IMG/VR virus record: IMGVR_UViG_3300003319_000118 | Span: 1 to 55,635 of that record | From: a virus | Direction: 5' to 3' (one strand) | Length of the DNA stretch: 55,635 bases | Shown here: one piece after another, positions 22,790-30,460 of the stretch | How the letters are laid out: the number at the start of each line of letters is the position of its first letter | Position numbering within the stretch: the first letter of the stretch is position 1 | Program-made: the position numbers and the translations under genes | The notes under the pieces: generated by a model | The model's input: only the letters and a program-made list of their open reading frames with translations | Databases searched by the model: none | What the model was told of the DNA's origin: nothing

Positions 22790-25213
22790 TTAATATCCCG
22801 GGTCGAAGCCGAGGGCGCGCTTTGTCTTGCGAGCTATTTGATTCTGTGTCTCACGCGGGACGTTCCCGCCCGGCGCCGTGATATGAAAGTTGATTGTGAC
22901 GCCACCACCCCGCCTCTGCTGCCCCGGCGTCTCTACTGTGACTCTCTCCCCCCGCGTCGCCATAAAGCCCACGGGCGTCTTGTCCGTCCCTCCTGAACCT
23001 CCAACGATGAATGAGCCGCCCGCAGCGAAGCCCGTGAACTTTCCGCCCGCAGTGAAGCCTCCGCCCCCGTGTGCCGGCGCGAGAGTTCCGCCAAGCACAC
23101 CGCCGGCAATATTGAGGATGGCACCCCACACGGCGGACGCCGCGGCTTGGGCAGCCATCTGTTGCATGGCTTGAAGGAAGGCCAGCCCCATGTTGCCGAG
23201 CGCCGACTTCCAGCCATCTTGCAGAGACATGAAGAAGCGGGCGAAGATTTGGTCGCCGTTTTGAGCCATGTCTAAAAGCCCGTTCTGCCACTCTTCGCGC
23301 CAACTCCTCATCCCCTCCCGAATCGCTTGGAACTGCTCGCGGAAGTCGGCCCAGTAATCCACCTGAAAATCTGATAACCCGCGGCGCTTGCCCCCGGTCT
23401 GGCCCATACCGGGTTCTGCTACGCCGTAGCGGGTGACAGTGGAGGGCTTCAAAAGGTCTTCCGAGTTGAAGCCCTTCCCTGCCTCCTTATTGGCGGCTAT
23501 CAGTTTCATGTGGACTTCCAACTGCTCTTTGGCCGCATCGGTGGCGCGTATCTGCGCCTCTCGCATCGCCCACATGGCTTCGCCCAATTCTTGAGCCGAG
23601 CCCGTCAACTTCCCGATGCCGAGGCGCTGGTACTCTGTCGCAACCTGCTGGTCAACTGAGGACTGCGTGAAGCTTTTCAGTTCAAGGTCGCCATCGGCCA
23701 GCGCCCGCGCCAGCGACTCAAGTATCTGTTGCTGCTCGTCAAACGCCTTATTGGTGGCCTCCACGGCCGCCTGCGTGGCTTTGTTTTGCAGTTGGAGATG
23801 AAGGTGAGGCCCAGACCACACCTTCTGCCCCTCGGGTCGTGTGCGCTCATCTCGCACACCGTACCCGGCCTGACGTGCAGCTGCCATGAATCTTTCGATC
23901 TCTTCGACTGACTTGCCGCGCACGCTCACGTCCATCGCACGGCCGTCGTAGTGAGCACTTCCCTTATTATGCTTCCCGCCCAGGAGGGCAGTGACGGTGA
24001 AGTCCCATTCCTTAGCGAAGGCTTTGAGCTTGTCGAGTTCATCCTTCCGCGCCTTCTGGCCTTCCTTGCCGGGGGTGAAGAAGTCAGACACGTCCCTTTT
24101 AGGCGCGACGGCCGCCGCATTCTTGCTCCTCAGTCGTGCCATTTCGTTGGCAAGGTCTTGTGAGTTACCGATAATATCCCCGGCGCGTGACTGCGCACCC
24201 ATCCCGCGGATTTGACGGTAGAGTTGAATGAGGGGATTAGTCTCCGCGTTCAGTTCCCATAGCCAGCCTACACTCTGGCGGAAGCCCTTCCCGAACTCCG
24301 AATCGTAAGCCTCCCGCAAACCACGTAACACGTCAGCGACCTCTGCTCCCCATTCCCGCCAGCGCCCCGCATTGACTTGGAGGGCATCGGTCATCTCGGC
24401 CATGCCGCCGGTAATCTCGGGGACGAACTCAATGCCGAAGTTGCGACCCGCGATAGTTGCCGCGTTTGAGAGCGCGTCCAACTGGTCGCCAAACTCATCG
24501 GCCGCGTTGGCGGCCTCCGTGCTCATCACGCGCCCCGCGCGCTCAGACTCGGCTATCACTCCATTGAGGTCGCCCTTCGTATCCGCGAGAAAGACCGACA
24601 GTTCCTTGAAGCCCTTGCCCATCACCTTCGAGCCTGCGGCGTTACGTTGGCCCGCCGACTCCATTTGGCCGAGGGACTTGATGACCGTGCGTAGACTCCC
24701 GTCCGTATCGTTTAGCGCCGCCCTCACGTCCTTGATGCCCAGAGCGGCGAACGCCCTTTGCAGCTCTTTATTGCCGGATGCAGCTTCGCCTAGATTCTTC
24801 TGAAGGAAGACGGCGGCGCGTGCAAGCGCGTCCATGTCCGTGCCGGATTGTTTTAGTTGGAGTTGTAAGCCTGAGAAGGTTTCGACTGAGACACCGGTCT
24901 GTAAAGATAGGTCGTGGAACTTAGACCCCGCTTCGGCCGCCCCCTTCGCCATGTCAAAGAAGAAGCCGCCGATGTCTTTCGCGATGTCTAGCCCCGCCTT
25001 GATGTTAGCGAGATTTGAGCCGATGGATTGGAAGGTGCCTTGGAGTGAGGAGAAGCCGCTTTTTATCTTGTCGCCAAAGGAAAGTTTCTCGCCGGTCTTC
25101 TCGGCCTCACGAGCTACGTCTTTTAGTTTATCCTCGACACGCTTCGCCCCGCGCTCGAACCCTGCGGTATCGGCGCCGAACGAGACCATGAGTTCTTCGA
25201 GACTGACCGCCAC
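22790..25213 (-). CDS. tape measure protein with embedded M15-type peptidase (807 aa)
   Basis: GTG start one base after the tail chaperone fusion stop. Residues 1-390 are helical tape-measure sequence with coiled-coil character. Residues about 395-478 form an M15/VanY-like domain: SxHxxGxAxD ligands at S419-D428 (H421, D428) and HLH at 470-472, expected to bind zinc and cut peptidoglycan. The C-terminal part has a hydrophobic Ala/Gly-rich stretch (about 690-740) as in membrane-inserting tape measures. Sets tail length, then opens the cell wall at infection. Confidence 0.9.
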   Translation of the reverse strand: MAVSLEELMVSFGADTAGFERGAKRVEDKLKDVAREAEKTGEKLSFGDKIKSGFSSLQGTFQSIGSNLANIKAGLDIAKDIGGFFFDMAKGAAEAGSKFHDLSLQTGVSVETFSGLQLQLKQSGTDMDALARAAVFLQKNLGEAASGNKELQRAFAALGIKDVRAALNDTDGSLRTVIKSLGQMESAGQRNAAGSKVMGKGFKELSVFLADTKGDLNGVIAESERAGRVMSTEAANAADEFGDQLDALSNAATIAGRNFGIEFVPEITGGMAEMTDALQVNAGRWREWGAEVADVLRGLREAYDSEFGKGFRQSVGWLWELNAETNPLIQLYRQIRGMGAQSRAGDIIGNSQDLANEMARLRSKNAAAVAPKRDVSDFFTPGKEGQKARKDELDKLKAFAKEWDFTVTALLGGKHNKGSAHYDGRAMDVSVRGKSVEEIERFMAAARQAGYGVRDERTRPEGQKVWSGPHLHLQLQNKATQAAVEATNKAFDEQQQILESLARALADGDLELKSFTQSSVDQQVATEYQRLGIGKLTGSAQELGEAMWAMREAQIRATDAAKEQLEVHMKLIAANKEAGKGFNSEDLLKPSTVTRYGVAEPGMGQTGGKRRGLSDFQVDYWADFREQFQAIREGMRSWREEWQNGLLDMAQNGDQIFARFFMSLQDGWKSALGNMGLAFLQAMQQMAAQAAASAVWGAILNIAGGVLGGTLAPAHGGGGFTAGGKFTGFAAGGSFIVGGSGGTDKTPVGFMATRGERVTVETPGQQRRGGGVTINFHITAPGGNVPRETQNQIARKTKRALGFDPGY

Positions 25214-25214
25214 A

Positions 25215-25819
25215 CTACCCTCTTACCTTTGCTTTCTGCTTGTCCTGCTCATGCTTGAACTCTAAATAGTCCCGCTCGGCGTAGGCCGCCACACAAGCCG
25301 CATCAATCAGGGTTTGGTCTCTTCTGTCCATCAACTCGGTTGCCGAAGCGTTCAGCCAGTCGGCCGCCGTCTTGTAAGAACGGAGCAACAGATACAGCGG
25401 CTCGGGGCAGTCTCCGCCGCCGCCCTCTATCAGCCATTTGGCGAGGGCGACGGCTCGGAAGGGACTTGCTCATCGGGCTTGCCGAAGACGGCTTGACGCA
25501 AAGGCTCGAAGTATCTGCCGCGCAGTCGCACAAGCGTCGTTACGTTCAGGGGTAGCGGCTCCGTCCCACCGTCCGCCAGGTAGCGCCAGTCCCAACACTT
25601 GAGTCGCATAGCGAGCATGACGGCATTGCGGAAGAAGGGGGTCGCGTTCTCATCCGCCGCCCCTTCGATGTCCTCTTTCGTCACGCGCCCCGACTCAAGG
25701 GCTTCCGACTGCATCCCTACGGAGTCGTAGAGGTAGAAGGTCAGGTGAACCTCTTCATCCCCAACCTCGATTACGTCGTCTTTCGTCTCGTTGACGAGTT
25801 CTTCCAGTTTGAGCGGCAT
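25215..25819 (-). CDS. tail assembly chaperone fusion GT made by -1 frameshift
   Basis: The first frame stops at 25430. The -1 frame is open from just upstream to 25215 and encodes WLIEGGGGDCPEPLYLLLRSYKT... then DYLEFKHEQDKQ, with no usable start codon of its own. This is the standard lambda G/GT layout right before the tape measure. The shift must occur within about 25430-25460; G-CCA-AAT (25442-25436) is the best slippery candidate although not a classic heptamer. The fusion guides tape measure assembly and tube polymerisation. Confidence 0.75.
25430..25819 (-). CDS. tail assembly chaperone G (129 aa)
   Basis: Unshifted product, upstream of the tape measure and downstream of the tail tube, with acidic start (ELVNETKDDVIEVGDEEVHLTFYLYDSVGM) and Ser/Pro-rich end. 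Present in excess over the frameshifted GT form in relatives. Function from gene order and the frameshift arrangement. Confidence 0.8.
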   Translation of the reverse strand: MPLKLEELVNETKDDVIEVGDEEVHLTFYLYDSVGMQSEALESGRVTKEDIEGAADENATPFFRNAVMLAMRLKCWDWRYLADGGTEPLPLNVTTLVRLRGRYFEPLRQAVFGKPDEQVPSEPSPSPNG

Positions 25820-25822
25820 AAC

Positions 25823-26260
25823 TTAGTTGGTCGTAAACGTCACGTCCCCCGTGCACTCAAAGTTGGCGCTGATCTTCAACTTGTCACCGACCGCGATGGG
25901 CAGCGTCCAGCTAACCATGTGCGCCTCGCCCGTGAACTTCGGATAGCCCGAGGTCGTGCCTTCGGGGCTGATGTCGAAAGAGACAGAGCCGCCGCCCGAG
26001 AGTCCGCCGTAGATACCTTTGATATGGTTGTAGATGGTCGGCGTGCCGCCTGTTCGGTCGTAGACGAAATCAATGGAAAAACTGCCGTCCTTGAGCGTCA
26101 GAACGCGCGACTGCGACGAGGAGCCGAGAGTAGTAGTCAACTCCCGCCCGATCTCGAAACTCGGGTTGAAGCTCTCCACGTAGGGCGAGATGTCCGTCAG
26201 CGACCCCGCCGAGTTGTCGAGTTTCACCACGGCCGATTTGCCGGCTACACCTGCTGCCAT
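25823..26260 (-). CDS. tail tube protein paralogue 1 (145 aa)
   Basis: Begins AAGVAGKSAVVKLDNSAGSLTDISPYVESF and is beta-rich with GEAHMVSWTLPIAVGDKLKISANF, a typical tube-domain pattern. Same AAGV opening and DIS-element as the next gene, so they are likely a duplicated pair. ATG follows GGAGGACTT-type site. Confidence 0.75.
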   Translation of the reverse strand: MAAGVAGKSAVVKLDNSAGSLTDISPYVESFNPSFEIGRELTTTLGSSSQSRVLTLKDGSFSIDFVYDRTGGTPTIYNHIKGIYGGLSGGGSVSFDISPEGTTSGYPKFTGEAHMVSWTLPIAVGDKLKISANFECTGDVTFTTN

Positions 26261-26268
26261 AAGTCCTC

Positions 26269-27003
26269 CTACCGCCGGGCGAACGCCAGCGTGCTTGTAA
26301 TTGAAGTCGTCGTCCCGCCGAACGTCCTCACCGCACGGAGATGCCGGTTGACGGTTGTACCTGCCGCTACCTCAAGACGCTGGGCTCCCGCGGCCGTCTG
26401 CGCCGTAAACGTCGCCCCCGAAAGGTCGGCCCACGTCGAGCCGTCCGTGGAGTGCTGCACCTTCCACGTAACCGAAGGTGACGCTCCGGCAATCGCCGTC
26501 GTATGCAGGACGGCCACGCCCCCGTTCGTGGTGGCCGCGCCGTTGTCCACGTCCGTTCCGTTGCCCGTGCCGGTGACGGCCGCGAGGTCTTGCAGGGAGA
26601 CACCAAAGTCAACGGCATCCTCCGCGCTCTCAAGGTAGGCCGAGACAGAAGTGAGGTCGTCGTACTTTACAGAATCATCGAACTTCGATTCGTTCGCATA
26701 GCAGAGTTCAGCCGGGTATCCGGCGGTGAACCCTTCGGGGTAGACAGTGGCAATCTTCGGAGTGGCCGAACCGAGCGCCGAAGAGAACACGTCGTAGGCT
26801 TCACCCGTCGCTCTGGTGAAGAGTCCTGAGACCTGCACCCCGCCCGTGGAGATGCCCAACTGTTTCGTGCGTGAGGACTGACCGAGCGTGGTGTTGTCGT
26901 ACGTGCCGAAACTCGCCTCCCGCGAAATCTCACGCAGCAGCGATGAGATGTCGTACTGGTTGACGACGAGTTTCGAGTTGACGGTATTGACGCCCGCAGC
27001 CAT
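26269..27003 (-). CDS. tail tube protein paralogue 2 with C-terminal extension (244 aa)
   Basis: N-terminal two thirds resemble the gene at 25823 (AAGVNTVNSKLVVNQYDISSLLREI). The C-terminal 90 residues (SVTWKVQHSTDGSTWADLSGATFTAQTAAGAQRLEVAAG...) form an Ig- or fibronectin-like decoration common on siphovirus tubes. Two tube-like genes in tandem may give a mixed tube or tube plus terminator ring. Confidence 0.75.
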   Translation of the reverse strand: MAAGVNTVNSKLVVNQYDISSLLREISREASFGTYDNTTLGQSSRTKQLGISTGGVQVSGLFTRATGEAYDVFSSALGSATPKIATVYPEGFTAGYPAELCYANESKFDDSVKYDDLTSVSAYLESAEDAVDFGVSLQDLAAVTGTGNGTDVDNGAATTNGGVAVLHTTAIAGASPSVTWKVQHSTDGSTWADLSGATFTAQTAAGAQRLEVAAGTTVNRHLRAVRTFGGTTTSITSTLAFARR

Positions 27004-27221
27004 TACTTATCCTCTACGGGCCTGACGGCCCCGATGTGGATTAAACTTTTCAGGTCGATGTGCGGCGGCAACTCTTCGGCTCCTACTTCTGTACCCTCTT
27101 CGTAGCGCGCGCCCGGGTGCCCGTCTTTCGGGTCAACCGTGACGCCCGCGTTGAAGTGGTAGGTAATGCGGTCGGCCGCTTTCTTCACCGCCTTGGTTGA
27201 TGCCTTTCGTATCATCGTCAA
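27003..27221 (-). CDS. small neck/tail-region protein (72 aa)
   Basis: KKAADRITYHFNAGVTVDPKDGHPGARYEEGTEVGAEELPPHIDLKSLIHIGAVRPVEDK. Compact, no membrane or Cys motif; probably a head-tail joining or tube-associated factor by position. Overlaps neighbours by 1 and 4 bases. Confidence 0.6.
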   Translation of the reverse strand: MTMIRKASTKAVKKAADRITYHFNAGVTVDPKDGHPGARYEEGTEVGAEELPPHIDLKSLIHIGAVRPVEDK

Positions 27222-27487
27222 CGCCCCGCAACCGCCCGAAGTTGATTTGCTCGCTCCGCTTCAAACTTCGCATAGTCTCCCTCGGCGCGGGCAGCAATTA
27301 AGGCAAACTCAAACACATCCGGCGGTAGCGCTCTGGCCTCTACTACCGAGCAGCACATCACTTCGGCCACTGTGCGACAGTCGCGCAAGTGCGCGTAGTC
27401 GGGTTCCGGAGATTCGCCTTGCTCGTCACGGATGAGCCATTCAGTTAAAGCCTCTACTCTTTCTTTGGTTGTATTCTTCTTAGGCAT
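27218..27487 (-). CDS. unknown helical protein of the tail operon (89 aa)
   Basis: Starts PKKNTTKERVEALTEWLIRDEQGE and contains a CC pair (EVMCCSVVEAR). Helical, acidic. ATGA overlap with the next gene and 8-base overlap with the previous one. No family recognised. Confidence 0.6.
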   Translation of the reverse strand: MPKKNTTKERVEALTEWLIRDEQGESPEPDYAHLRDCRTVAEVMCCSVVEARALPPDVFEFALIAARAEGDYAKFEAERANQLRAVAGR

Positions 27488-27623
27488 CGTCCATCCCCGC
27501 CAGCCAATTCAAGACCCGCGCCAGCATCTCGTCCGGGTCGTCCGACAGGTCAACGCCTGCGGCCTCAAACGCACGCTTAAGCAACTCGTTCTCCTGCCGC
27601 GCCTCCCGGGACTCTTCGTCCAT
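27480..27623 (-). CDS. short acidic helical protein (47 aa)
   Basis: MDEESREARQENELLKRAF...DLSDDPDEMLARVLNW. Starts at the TGATG overlap with the DUF3168 gene and its stop overlaps the next start by eight bases (GATGCCTAAG), so coding in this frame is well supported by coupling on both sides. Function unknown; likely a tail completion helper. Confidence 0.65.
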   Translation of the reverse strand: MDEESREARQENELLKRAFEAAGVDLSDDPDEMLARVLNWLAGMDDA

Positions 27624-28045
27624 CAACTCACCACCAGTCTCCACTGCTGCCCCTTACCGTAACGGCGCGCACCGCCATCAAGTGTATCTATCAGGTCGGG
27701 CAGGTCGCGTTCCTTGCGACAGTACAGAAGCGTCCTACTTGAGACTGAAAGCGCGGCATCAAAAAGAACCGTCTCTAGCCTGTCCATGATGGTGCGTGCC
27801 GTCGCAACCCCTTCGGCCGAGTCTGTATCCTCGGCCCAAGCGTAGAACTGAACCGAGAGGTCATCCGCGACCTTCTGAGTGAAGGTGTAGCCCGCTGGGC
27901 CGCCCAACATCTGCCAGATAAGAAAGGGGGCTTCTGTTCCTTCGGGTGGTGCGCCCTGCCACTGACCGCCGGTGCAGAGCGCCACTAAACTCCCGGCGCC
28001 CGTGTCAGCTAGTAGCTTTGTTTGAAGGGCGGTTTCAACGCTCAA
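27623..28045 (-). CDS. DUF3168-like tail terminator/completion protein (140 aa)
   Basis: VETALQTKLLADTGAGSLVAL near the N-terminus, PFLIWQMLGG and DLSVQFYAWAEDTDSAEGVATARTIMDRLE fit DUF3168, the tail terminator family of HK97-like siphoviruses. Position between the gp10-like and tube genes agrees. ATGA overlap with the gp10-like gene. Confidence 0.8.
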   Translation of the reverse strand: MSVETALQTKLLADTGAGSLVALCTGGQWQGAPPEGTEAPFLIWQMLGGPAGYTFTQKVADDLSVQFYAWAEDTDSAEGVATARTIMDRLETVLFDAALSVSSRTLLYCRKERDLPDLIDTLDGGARRYGKGQQWRLVVS

Positions 28046-28386
28046 AGAACTTTTATCCTTCTCAGCCGCCGAATCATGTTTGGTCTGACCGCCCCCATTG
28101 AAGTCCGCATCGGCGCGAGAGCGGCCATAGTTGACGTGCCCAGTTCAAGCCACTTCATCGCACCACCTGCTCTTAGTTCATAGTTGCCGCGGGTGTTGCG
28201 GTAGACGTGAATGGTGTCCTGCGTATGGACGTGGCCGGGTTCATCGTTGTCAGAGCGGGGCGTCAACTGAAAGCAAATGCTCGCCGCGTTCTGCGTCTCC
28301 TCTCCAATGATTTCATCGACTCTCTGCCGGAGGTTCTTTGTCGCTTCGGGGATGCGGGAGATGAGTTTTACTTTTGCGCTGAACAT
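28042..28386 (-). CDS. HK97 gp10-like neck/tail completion protein (114 aa)
   Basis: AKVKLISRIPEATKNLRQRVDEIIGEETQNAASICFQLTPRSDNDEPGHVHTQDTIHV...WLELGTSTMAALAPMR: the pattern of an N-terminal helix, PVDTGxL-like middle replaced by LTPRSD, then a WLE-GTSxMAAxPxMR-like motif matches HK97 gp10. Joins head connector and tail. Confidence 0.8.
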   Translation of the reverse strand: MFSAKVKLISRIPEATKNLRQRVDEIIGEETQNAASICFQLTPRSDNDEPGHVHTQDTIHVYRNTRGNYELRAGGAMKWLELGTSTMAALAPMRTSMGAVRPNMIRRLRRIKVL

Positions 28387-28392
28387 CGGCGC

Positions 28393-28596
28393 TTAGTCCT
28401 GCAATTTATCTGGCCATTCCATCGGCATCGTACGGATATGTCCGCCACCTCTGTCATCGCGCAGATACGGGCAGAAGTGGGGCGTTCGCACCTTCACACC
28501 GCACCTCGGACAATGAACCTCTCGCGGCGGTAAGACTGTCGGCGCAAGCCTATTTGGATAAGCCGAAAAACCGCTTTGTGCGTTGCCAACTTGCAT
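28393..28596 (-). CDS. small zinc-ribbon protein of the neck region (67 aa)
   Basis: CPRCGVKVRTPHFCPYL is a clear zinc-binding element resembling Com-like or ribbon proteins. Start at the ATG overlapping the TGA of the connector gene. Role unknown; could bind RNA or a virion partner. Confidence 0.6.
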   Translation of the reverse strand: MQVGNAQSGFSAYPNRLAPTVLPPREVHCPRCGVKVRTPHFCPYLRDDRGGGHIRTMPMEWPDKLQD

Positions 28597-29000
28597 CACC
28601 CGTTTCTCAGCACCGCCGTACAGGTTCTCGTGACAACACCCCCGCCCGGGTTGACGACTTCAAGTGTCTTCGCAGGCCAGATGCTCCGGGCCGCTACGAC
28701 TATCCGGTGCTTTGCGCGAAGTATGATCGGCGTCGCCCCGTCGGCACTCACCATCGGCATCGTCACCTCGTGGTCGGTGTACGCGGTGACGGCCCCGCCC
28801 GCGTCTCTTTCCACCCCGGCCTTCTCTTCTACTCGACAAGGGATGTCTGAATACAAGGAGGTGAAGTTCGGCTTATTGCCCCCGGAACTGCCCTGTGTGT
28901 TTGACGGGGATTGAATCGTGCAGGTGTCAGGCATGAAATCGACCGCGGCCTCGGCGTACGCTGCCCGGGCCTCGTCGATGAGATCGCCAACATCACTCAC
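28596..29000 (-). CDS. head-tail joining protein (134 aa)
   Basis: GTG start at 29000 overlaps the preceding stop (GTGA) with GGGGGTGAGG before it. Sequence (FMPDTCTIQSPSNTQGSSGGNKP...IPCRVEE...HRIVVAARSIWPAKTLEVVNPG) resembles the phage head-tail joining family with a small beta barrel. Position between gp6-like and gp10-like genes agrees. Confidence 0.75.
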   Translation of the reverse strand: MSDVGDLIDEARAAYAEAAVDFMPDTCTIQSPSNTQGSSGGNKPNFTSLYSDIPCRVEEKAGVERDAGGAVTAYTDHEVTMPMVSADGATPIILRAKHRIVVAARSIWPAKTLEVVNPGGGVVTRTCTAVLRNG

Positions 29001-29329
29001 CACCTCACCCCCTTCAAAACACTCCCACACGAAGAGATTGCAGATGCCCCCACGCTCAACCCCAGCCTTTGCTGATTCCGCTCTCTCAAGGCTTCCAGAG
29101 ACACGCCGTAGTCAAGCCTGACACCATCCCTCCCGCCTTCGAGCCGCAGGTGCGTCTTATCCTTCCGCGCCGCATAGACCGTCACGTCCGCTGCGACAGC
29201 GTTCTCGATAGCGGTCAATTCTCCGGCGTCGTAGATACGCGCCAGAGAATCTAGCGCCGACTGCGTGGCGTCGGGTGTCTCGCCGATGATTTCCGCTAAC
29301 TCGACAACCTGTGCGGAACTAAGGGGCAT
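28997..29329 (-). CDS. gp6-like head-tail connector (110 aa)
   Basis: Helical protein (LSSAQVVELAEIIGETPDATQSALDSLARIYDAGELTAIENAVA...GVRLDYGVSLEALRERNQQRLGL) following the fibre of a head completion adaptor. Located directly after the capsid genes, the usual place of the gp6-like adaptor. Family assignment is by order and general shape. Confidence 0.65.
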   Translation of the reverse strand: MPLSSAQVVELAEIIGETPDATQSALDSLARIYDAGELTAIENAVAADVTVYAARKDKTHLRLEGGRDGVRLDYGVSLEALRERNQQRLGLSVGASAISSCGSVLKGVRW

Positions 29330-29371
29330 GGCGTCACCTCTTCATCTTCTTTTTCTTCTTGGTCTTCTTCT

Positions 29372-29578
29372 TCACTTCTCCCCCTTCTTCTCTGCCTTCT
29401 TCGCCTTCCACGTGCCCGCGAGGTCGCCGTCCGCGACCCACTTGTCCAGTTGCTCCTGCGTGGCGGCTGCGGCCAACTCGTCTTCCATCCCGGCCTTGAA
29501 GACTTGGCTCCTCGCTCTCCCTTCCTTCTGGATGGGGAAGCGGATGCCGTGCAGAATTTCTCTGTCGTCTTTTGCCAT
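29372..29578 (-). CDS. small charged capsid-region protein (68 aa)
   Basis: MAKDDREILHGIRFPIQKEGRARSQVFKAGMEDELAAAATQEQLDKW then a Lys-rich tail (KAKKAEKKGEK). Resembles small head-proximal proteins of siphoviruses. The stretch to the next gene on the minus strand is also Lys/AAG-rich. Function unknown. Confidence 0.6.
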   Translation of the reverse strand: MAKDDREILHGIRFPIQKEGRARSQVFKAGMEDELAAAATQEQLDKWVADGDLAGTWKAKKAEKKGEK

Positions 29579-29589
29579 CTTGTTCTCCG

Positions 29590-30450
29590 TTAGGGCTTGA
29601 AGACCGTGGCGCGCACGGTTGCCGCCGCCGGGTTCGAGAGCGCCGTGGTTGAGTTCGTCAGGTTACAGCGCTTCACCGTGACGGTGTTCGCACTCGACAC
29701 ATAACCTTGAAAACTCTGGTAGGTGTCTGAGGCTGCCAATGCCGCCGGGATGCCTAAAGAGACCGGGTTCCCGTCGGCCGCCCCCGTCACGGTGATGGTC
29801 AGGGAATCGCACGTCCCCGCGGCCGTCGCCCCGAAGTCCAGCGAAGCCGTCCCCGAGAGCAGGCTGAGCGTGGCCTGACTCTGAAACCTGATGTCCGCCG
29901 TGGTGTACGAGACGGCGTTGTAACCATCATGCGCCGCGTCGTACAGGTCGAGGCCGTAAGTAAACTTCGACCCCGCGGTCGAATTGTTCGACATGACCTT
30001 GAAGGCCGCGCCCGCAGTCGTCAGCGCCGAGTCGCCGTCGATGTAGGCCACCACAGCCCCGTCGGCCGTGGTCGTGCCGTCACCGATGCCGGCCAGCACG
30101 GCCCCCACAGGGTAGGTCGAGGCGTTCGTGCCCGCGATGTTGTAGTGGAAAATCCCGCCGCCGATGTAGTTCCCGGCCTTTGTCAGATTCGTGCCGAAGA
30201 CGTTCCCCATGACGGGCGAGAGGAACTTTCCCGTGGTGCCGCCGGCCGCCGCTCCCAAATTCAGGTCGATGGCGACGGGCTGGAAAGAACCTGTGCCTGT
30301 ATAGGCAGCGGGGCTATAGGTGATGTAGGCGCGCTCGGCCAGACGCTGCTCTCGGGCGGGGGAGCCGAGGCGCTGCTGCGCGAAGGCCCCCGCCACTAAA
30401 CAGCACAGGACGAGGCAGGCAAGGAGAGTGAGTTTGTTTCGTCTGTTCAT
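29590..30450 (-). CDS. capsid-module protein with Sec signal peptide (286 aa)
   Basis: Starts NRRNKLTLLACLVLCCLVAGAFA, a textbook signal peptide, then a beta-rich Gly/Thr/Ala sequence with two late Cys (GTCDSL, KRCNL) that could form a disulfide. The C-terminal DFGATAAGTCDSLTITVTGA...SANTVTVKRCNLTNST pattern is seen in bacterial surface proteins. Lies directly after the major capsid gene in the same operon. Either a decoration protein with an unusual leader, or a moron exported by the host. Odd and unresolved. Confidence 0.7.
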   Translation of the reverse strand: MNRRNKLTLLACLVLCCLVAGAFAQQRLGSPAREQRLAERAYITYSPAAYTGTGSFQPVAIDLNLGAAAGGTTGKFLSPVMGNVFGTNLTKAGNYIGGGIFHYNIAGTNASTYPVGAVLAGIGDGTTTADGAVVAYIDGDSALTTAGAAFKVMSNNSTAGSKFTYGLDLYDAAHDGYNAVSYTTADIRFQSQATLSLLSGTASLDFGATAAGTCDSLTITVTGAADGNPVSLGIPAALAASDTYQSFQGYVSSANTVTVKRCNLTNSTTALSNPAAATVRATVFKP

Positions 30451-30460
30451 CTACCCCTCC

